Positions 62,148-64,000 of a DNA stretch of 64,000 nucleotides are shown here, piece after piece (within the stretch, counting starts at the first letter, position 1; every line of letters begins with the position of its first letter). Under the pieces are notes generated by a model. That model was not told the DNA's origin, did not search any database, and worked only from the letters and a program-made list of their open reading frames with translations. Origin of the DNA: Paralvinella palmiformis (taxonomy: Eukaryota; Annelida; Polychaeta; Terebellida; Alvinellidae); contig JAODUP010000427.1 in the NCBI GenBank assembly GCA_025642065.1, forward strand, positions 38,501 through 102,500. Direction: 5' to 3'. Both the position numbers and the translations under genes were made by a program.

Positions 62148-64000
62148 CTCTCATCAGAAATTGGGTCAAATCCTTTCTGAAGTTGGAATTAATAGACATT
62201 TCCAATTCTAGAACAGTAATGTTCTATTTTTAAATAAATAAACAATATTGTACATATGTGCATGCATTCGTGTACGTAAATTATGTATGTATTTGTGTGT
62301 ATACAATGTATCAGTAAATTTTAGAATAATATGTATAAGATCAATATCTTGAACTTTTTATGTTTGTAATTCAATGATTTAAAAACATGCAGATTAATAT
62401 ATGGAACTGAAATTGTATTACTTTATCTGGAATTGATAAATATGATGTCAGATTGACTGAATTGACCCCATGTTTGGTTTTTACACACACACACACTAAT
62501 CCACGATTATTAATTATGCTAAGAAATTATGTCATTTAAATATATCAAACACAATATTACAAAAGTCTTCATTTAGTTCATTATTGTATCTGTTTTACTT
62601 CCAGAGTTAAATCAGAAAGGCATCCACAGATATTGGCATCTACTAACAATAGCTTTGTGCGTCATGCTGCCATCCAATGAGATCATCTTTAACTACTTGA
62701 ACCTACACCTGCGGAGGTATGCCATGCAGGAGAACACTGAGGAAGGAAAATATGCCCACTTCTGTATCAAGGTAACTGACAAACGCTTGATAGTGATGAA
62801 AGCAGGAGTGTCAACTGTTGTCAACTGATTGACACATAGCTTCAGTCAAAGATATGACTGAGGTGTGTTTTGTGATGAGGAATGAAGAATAACCAGAAAT
62901 GAAGAATGAAAGTTTTACTGATTATCTGTTATATAGACTGTACAGCTTCTGTACAGTTCAGGTTTGACTCCCTCTATATTCCTGTGTATTGTTAAAAGAG
63001 GTGACCCCCTCATCTTATACACCAGTAACATATAATGCAAAAACATTTGCCAGAATTTATTGATGAACAATCAAATTATCATGAATGATAATGGAATAAA
63101 TGAACAACAGTTTTAAGAAGATAATCATGGGATACAATTAAAACCCATATTTCGTATATAACCGCATTTGTTGTGAACAATTCACAAGTAAACTCAACAT
63201 GAGTTTATACAATGCACACCAGCATGCAACATCGCATGACCATATATTTTGGTTGGATAAGCATTTAGTGGCAAAAGGCCACCAAGCACCACAAGGCAAT
63301 AGCAGTCTTAATCTCCTATGCCAATTATCTGATCAAGCAATATCTCGGAAGATTTGTCATGGTTTGTAAGGTGAGTGGATTCAATATCTTTTGGTGATTT
63401 TGTGTCAAGTTGAAAGTGCTCGTTGCCACAAAGTACTGGTGCTGCTCCTGAAGTCTGATGTCACTGTGCACAAGCTGTTTGATAAGCAGTTTGTATGACC
63501 TAGTTACATGATCTTTGTGCACTACTTTGATATCAGGCCAAGTGACCATTTTTCCTTTCTTTTCTACAAAGACAAGAAGTCTTAATGACCACTTTCTAAT
63601 ATCTTTGATTATTTCATTATATAATTCAGTTGTATTATTGTCAGATTCGGGGTTACTTTTATGAATATTATAAATTTTGTTCATATTATCCGAGAGTCTA
63701 CCAGTGCTTTAAGATTTGCAGATTTGTTTAACATGGTGCAGAAAAATGCTTTTTCATCATCTGTGTTTCATTTTGTTGATACATGTATAATATGTGTCCA
63801 AAGACACATAATATGTACTTCAGTTAATCATTATACAAAGAATAACACCATTTATACAAGGATTGTTTTTATTACTATCTATAGCAGCATTTAGAAGATA
63901 TATATTTTTATGACAGAGCTATAATTTAGCACATTTGATCTAATAGTGTCTGTCTGTGTTACAGAGCCTATACAGGACTTATGAAAATAAAGGGCGACGA
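38930..64000 (+). CDS. MyTH4-FERM-MyTH4 protein without visible motor, 17 exons, runs off right edge
   Basis: Seventeen phase-compatible exons give 1117 codons with no stop. Order by residue: poly-Ala/Thr N-terminus (1-65); Ser-rich linker (66-136); acidic and Ser-rich region with a basic cluster KRKRKSKNRRGK near 295; MyTH4 (about 360-563, with EMIYCQ-like DEMYCQLLRL and YAQYCLQHV); FERM F1 (564-645, YRIYFLDGTTKAI), F2 (646-765, LHLAGIQAQVEFDDF), F3 (766-901); a linker without SH3 (902-965); a second MyTH4 (about 965 onward, FFLQLIKQTT, KYAHFCIKSLYRTYENKG). In myosin VII/X/XV tails such modules bind microtubules and the cytoplasmic tails of membrane proteins. No motor or IQ motif is seen between 28 kb and the first MyTH4. 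It could be a myosin tail whose motor exons lie further upstream, a class XV/XXII-like derivative, or a Plekhh relative (those have PH domains and a single MyTH4). A second FERM probably lies beyond 64000. Confidence 0.8.
39777..39921. repeat. (TCAC)n tetranucleotide array in intron 1 of the MyTH4-FERM gene
   Basis: Perfect from 39777 to about 39867, then degenerate (CCAC, TACC units), then perfect again to 39921. Confidence 0.95.
40905..41590. repeat. 28-bp minisatellite, subfamily A
   Basis: The core monomer GTCATATCGGAGTATCTGTC plus AATGGGCT repeats with exact 28-bp spacing from about 41073 to 41330 (starts at 41101, 41129, 41157 and on). More degenerate copies lie on both sides. Confidence 0.85.
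41591..42135. repeat. 28-bp minisatellite, subfamily B
   Basis: The monomer GTTATATCAGGGAATCTTTC plus ACATGGTT is also 28 bp (starts at 41634, 41662, 41690 and on). It aligns in the same phase with subfamily A at roughly two thirds of positions. An A-like unit is embedded near 41855-41900. Confidence 0.85.
42657..42940. repeat. 23-bp minisatellite
   Basis: The unit CTAGATGGGTTTATCTCGAT plus TAT recurs every 23 bp from 42661 (42684, 42707 and on) for about 12 copies. Variants have ATGTG in place of ATGGG, and one copy has TTCA. Confidence 0.9.
43005..43202 (+). mobile_element. tRNA-derived SINE (family 1), full length
   Basis: Starts GGGGCGCCTCCGATGTCTGA, with B box GTTCGAATCTC and a (CAT)n tail. 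A perfect 17-bp duplication TCATCTTAGAATGAACA flanks it at 42988-43004 and 43203-43219. Confidence 0.92.
43427..43626 (+). mobile_element. tRNA-derived SINE (family 1), second copy 225 bp downstream
   Basis: Starts GGGCGCCTCCGCGGTCTAAC, with B box GTTCGAACCTC and a CAT tail. The flanking duplication is TCTCTCTTTTCACACA (43411-43426) and TCTCTCTTCACACA (43627-43640). Confidence 0.9.
43784..43825. repeat. (GT)n microsatellite
   Basis: GT run with one GC interruption. Other GT/CA runs are at 48070-48085, 48163-48188, 48766-48792 and 50254-50295. Confidence 0.9.
45780..45867. repeat. (ACAG)n microsatellite
   Basis: ACAG/CAGA units, interrupted once, about 60 bp upstream of exon 2 of the MyTH4-FERM gene. 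Confidence 0.95.
45927..46140 (+). CDS. MyTH4-FERM gene exon 2
   Basis: Acceptor TGTTCCCAG|AGCATC; donor GAGGAT|GTAGGT (phase 0). It encodes ASDAELRQVTSAISCSF, a Ser/His/Pro-rich stretch, and an acidic helix MEQLMEEMDQVFHDVLQGED. Both flanks are intron-like and the phase fits exons 1 and 3. An alternative donor 4 nt downstream (GTAG|GTAACT) would need a different acceptor in exon 3. Confidence 0.6.
46141..49308 (+). other. Intron 2 of the MyTH4-FERM gene
   Basis: Contains a GC-rich block (47250-48000), GT-rich microsatellites with a duplicated segment (AGCAGTGTATGAAAAGGCAC at 47957 and AGCAGTCTATGAAAAGGAAC at 48193), and an AT run at 49086. No coding exon was recognised. Confidence 0.5.
49309..50097 (+). 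CDS. MyTH4-FERM gene exon 3 (large linker exon, start of MyTH4)
   Basis: Acceptor TTTTCCACATAG|GAGCTA; donor TTCACA|GTAAGT, phase 0. The coding part is markedly GC-rich compared with its flanks. It encodes a Ser/Arg/Asp-rich, probably disordered linker, a Gln-Pro tract (QQQQPPPP), the basic cluster KRKRKSKNRRGK, and then YKWWLNQIEEQDNLERCYF and MIEFAERYYNNHYIFF, where the first MyTH4 begins. An internal ATG at 49333 could serve as an alternative start if exons 1-2 are wrong. Confidence 0.9.
50183..50254 (-). mobile_element. SINE family 1, tRNA-like head only
   Basis: On minus: GTCTAACTGGTAGCGCGTTG, then B box GTTCGAATCTC and GTGGGCATATC. The body and tail are missing. It abuts a (GT)n tract and lies in intron 3 of the MyTH4-FERM gene. 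It lacks a tRNA acceptor stem and is not a tRNA gene. Confidence 0.75.
50404..50517 (+). CDS. MyTH4-FERM gene exon 4
   Basis: Acceptor TGCTTTCAG|GAAGTT; donor TTCAAA|GTGGGT. Thirty-eight codons: EVVPLEDMLKWPKSSSIPTS, then HVHLLEAEDVIQACSIFK, part of MyTH4-1. Confidence 0.9.
50518..52590 (+). other. Intron 4 of the MyTH4-FERM gene
   Basis: Apart from the CR1-like copy at 52040-52535, nothing was recognised. The open frames at 50947-51366 (-) and 51554-51808 (+) show no family features. Confidence 0.5.
52040..52535 (+). mobile_element. CR1/L2-like 3' end (copy 4)
   Basis: Same family in intron 4 of the MyTH4-FERM gene, with several small deletions and an (ATT)n tail about 30 bp long. Confidence 0.85.
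52591..52815 (+). CDS. MyTH4-FERM gene exon 5 (MyTH4-1 core)
   Basis: Acceptor GCATTGCAG|GATCTT; donor TTAAAG|GTAAGA. Seventy-five codons with the MyTH4 hallmark ELRDEMYCQLLRLSNANPS and RAWAVMAVCSVAFTPSHTLL. Confidence 0.94.
53507..53764 (-). mobile_element. tRNA-derived SINE (family 2), second copy
   Basis: Aligns end to end with 2752-3014. Shared stretches include CTCAAATGAGGG, GATGGTCTGTAATT and ATAGATGGCATA. The B box is degraded (GAGTTCTAATCC). It lies in intron 5 of the MyTH4-FERM gene. Confidence 0.75.
53877..54029 (+). CDS. MyTH4-FERM gene exon 6 (end of MyTH4-1)
   Basis: Acceptor CTGTTTCAG|TACTTC; donor ATACAG|GTACTC. It encodes YFISYLRQHCDDSEEFPF, KPYAQYCLQHVTSHRQAPRQ and RVPSLVEIQ. 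The YAQYC...R...PS.VEI pattern closes a MyTH4 domain. Confidence 0.93.
54670..54835 (-). mobile_element. Divergent SINE related to family 1
   Basis: Shares the GTAGGCTTAATGAGC-like tail and the GATGAAACACC body, with a degenerate tRNA-like end near 54780-54830. It lies in intron 6 of the MyTH4-FERM gene. Confidence 0.55.
55027..55195 (+). mobile_element. Divergent SINE related to family 1
   Basis: Has the GTCTGGTAACGCGGCTGGCA head, GGTTCAAACACTG in place of the B box, TTTAGCCTACCGCATGCACC, and an ACAAC-like end. It lies in the same intron as 54670-54835 but in the opposite orientation. Confidence 0.6.
55280..55438 (+). CDS. MyTH4-FERM gene exon 7 (FERM F1)
   Basis: Acceptor TCCCTAG|GCTGTG; donor TATGAG|GTATTA. 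It encodes PLVYRIYFLDGTTKAIACDP and ALKKIEGWALYE, the ubiquitin-like F1 lobe of FERM. Confidence 0.94.
55775..55845 (+). CDS. MyTH4-FERM gene exon 8 (FERM F1 end, short exon)
   Basis: A 71-nt exon found by looking for the missing end of F1. Acceptor ATTTCAG|AGCACA; donor GAACA|GTATGT (phase 2). It encodes STPNRERYIKSTEYLSDILS and QWE. The EYLSDILSQWE pattern is the conserved end of F1 in MyTH4-FERM proteins, and both phases fit. Confidence 0.9.
56035..56095 (+). mobile_element. Possible CR1-like 3' tail remnant
   Basis: TTTGAATGGCCCCTGACTGA followed by ATTAAATGAAAATTATTATAA resembles the end of the family at 10620-10690, but only about 60 bp are comparable. Confidence 0.35.
56909..57095 (+). 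CDS. MyTH4-FERM gene exon 9 (F1/F2 junction)
   Basis: Acceptor TTCAACAG|AAAACA; donor GTACAG|GTAAGT. It encodes a short Lys/Ser linker and then KLIMCKRLFQRISEIPDDPV and ELHLMYSQSVHSVVQ, the start of the helical F2 lobe. Confidence 0.94.
57347..57444 (+). CDS. MyTH4-FERM gene exon 10 (FERM F2)
   Basis: Acceptor TATTTCCAG|CTTGAT; donor ATATAG|GTAAAT (phase 2). It encodes LDEYMVPIHIALHLAGIQAQ and VEFDDFEEDKLYR, a typical F2 block. The reading frame is also open for 222 nt upstream of the acceptor, which is treated as intron because exon 9 already ends at a good donor and the family sequence is continuous. Confidence 0.92.
57973..58060 (+). CDS. MyTH4-FERM gene exon 11 (FERM F2)
   Basis: Acceptor CTCTTCAG|GTATCA; donor CATCAG|GTGTGA. 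It encodes YQEEETFLSERILCSDSRDW and RRDISEAHQ. The first base completes Arg from exon 10. Confidence 0.9.
58450..58622 (+). mobile_element. Degenerate SINE fragment
   Basis: Contains TTTGGTAGTGCAATTGGCTA and, near the end, CCATTTAGCTTATTGTATGC, resembling the head and tail of family 1. It lies in intron 11 of the MyTH4-FERM gene. Confidence 0.4.
58652..59062 (+). CDS. MyTH4-FERM gene exon 12 (FERM F2 end and F3)
   Basis: Acceptor TGTTTTCAG|AGATAT; donor GCCAAG|GTAGGC. It has 137 codons: LTEAQYKYLVIVSQFQLYGC, then the PH/PTB-like F3 lobe with ILAIGYEGIQCISLQKKMLL and FECLNLEDFVSLIEFYSP. Confidence 0.94.
59711..59835 (+). CDS. MyTH4-FERM gene exon 13 (linker)
   Basis: Acceptor CTAGTTTCAG|GTACAC; donor CATAG|GTACAC (phase 2). 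It encodes VHHDWLKVYEDTLNCRRALM and ERDITKKSTSNTVGLLKTAL. This is the position where myosin VII and XV tails have an SH3 domain; none is present. Confidence 0.85.
59888..60238 (-). repeat. AATTGACCCC-terminated dispersed repeat (copy 4, longest)
   Basis: Begins GGGGTCAATTCAAGTCCGGA and ends GACAACCCCAT, so both ends carry an imperfect inverted GGGGTCAATT/AACTGACAACCCC. It contains the same central blocks as copy 1 in reverse and is inserted in intron 13 of the MyTH4-FERM gene next to a CR1-like copy. Confidence 0.75.
60262..60556 (+). mobile_element. CR1/L2-like 3' end (copy 5, divergent)
   Basis: It starts at ACTCAGGTCATCCAGTGACA and ends in GTGCTTATTAAATTTACATT plus ATT. It has internal deletions relative to copy 2 and lies in intron 13 of the MyTH4-FERM gene. 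Confidence 0.75.
61117..61310 (+). CDS. MyTH4-FERM gene exon 14 (start of MyTH4-2)
   Basis: Acceptor GATCTTACAG|AATTAG; donor TCAACAG|GTACGC (phase 1). It encodes AVSSFWFFSRSPMKSALTKC and AVRMFNSTLVYTGFEST. This resembles the opening helices of MyTH4 (F.FS..P...AL......A...F...L.Y.G). Confidence 0.88.
61929..62054 (+). CDS. MyTH4-FERM gene exon 15 (MyTH4-2)
   Basis: Acceptor GTTTTATAG|CTCTAT; donor CAGTCTG|GTATGT (phase 1). It encodes ALLEDTDLVVVVQTLITKCM and EHDDLCNEFFLQLIKQTTHT, matching the MyTH4 'L..E.F.QLIKQTT' signature. Confidence 0.92.
62172..62475 (+). repeat. AATTGACCCC-terminated dispersed repeat (copy 5, degenerate)
   Basis: Ends ACTGAATTGACCCCATGTTT, with AAATAAATAAACAAT and TCTGGAATTGATAAATATGA pieces. 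The middle is unlike the other copies. Confidence 0.45.
62605..62771 (+). CDS. MyTH4-FERM gene exon 16 (MyTH4-2)
   Basis: Acceptor TTACTTCCAG|AGTTAA; donor ATCAAG|GTAACT. It encodes GIHRYWHLLTIALCVMLPSN and FNYLNLHLRRYAMQENTEEG, matching the 'W.LL....LPS....YL..HL' helices of MyTH4. Confidence 0.93.
62772..63964 (+). other. Intron 16 of the MyTH4-FERM gene
   Basis: AT-rich. The minus-strand open frame at 63325-63684 (NKIYNIHKSNPESDNNTTEL and so on) was not recognised and has no splice or homology support. Confidence 0.5.
63965..64000 (+). CDS. MyTH4-FERM gene exon 17, cut by window edge
   Basis: Acceptor GTGTTACAG|AGCCTA. Twelve codons, SLYRTYENKGRR, near the end of MyTH4-2. It continues past 64000. 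Confidence 0.9.

Overview
The window looks like nuclear DNA of an animal, most likely a spiralian invertebrate such as a mollusc. Species is not determined. The reasons are intron-rich genes with GT-AG introns, dense (AT)n, (GT)n and (CACT)n microsatellites, tRNA-derived SINEs, and fragments of CR1/L2-like, pogo/Tigger-like, MULE and hAT-like elements. No operons, prokaryotic genes, CRISPR arrays or credible free-standing tRNA/rRNA genes were seen.

Three protein-coding genes can be reconstructed by joining exons whose splice phases agree. (1) TMED10, a p24-family cargo receptor, lies on + at 3495-11968. Its five exons encode a complete 206-residue protein. (2) COA8 (formerly APOPT1), a mitochondrial cytochrome c oxidase assembly factor, lies on - and ends at 16923. 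Three coding exons are secure, and a first exon near 27.8 kb is tentative. (3) A MyTH4-FERM gene lies on +, from a proposed first exon at 38930 to beyond the right edge. Seventeen exons give 1117 codons in frame: a low-complexity N-terminus, a complete MyTH4-FERM module, then most of a second MyTH4 domain. No myosin motor, IQ motif or SH3 domain is visible, so as modelled it is a motorless relative of the tails of class VII/X/XV/XXII myosins.

Layout: 1-3.4 kb holds transposon debris (MULE fragment, CR1-like tail, SINE). TMED10 follows, then a convergent 5 kb gap, then COA8 with a pogo-like element, a hAT fragment and a SINE in its introns. From 28 to 38.9 kb is a gene-poor stretch where GC-rich blocks alternate with long microsatellites. 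Intron 1 of the MyTH4-FERM gene (39.1-45.9 kb) carries more of the same, plus two minisatellites (28-bp and 23-bp units) and two SINEs with clear target-site duplications. The 49.3-64 kb part is the exon-dense body of the gene.

The genes have no evident functional link to each other: ER-Golgi trafficking, complex IV assembly and a probable cytoskeletal or membrane adaptor. No defence system, gene cluster or obviously new enzymatic system was found. The points most worth following are the apparently motorless MyTH4-FERM gene and the repeat structures in its first intron and upstream.
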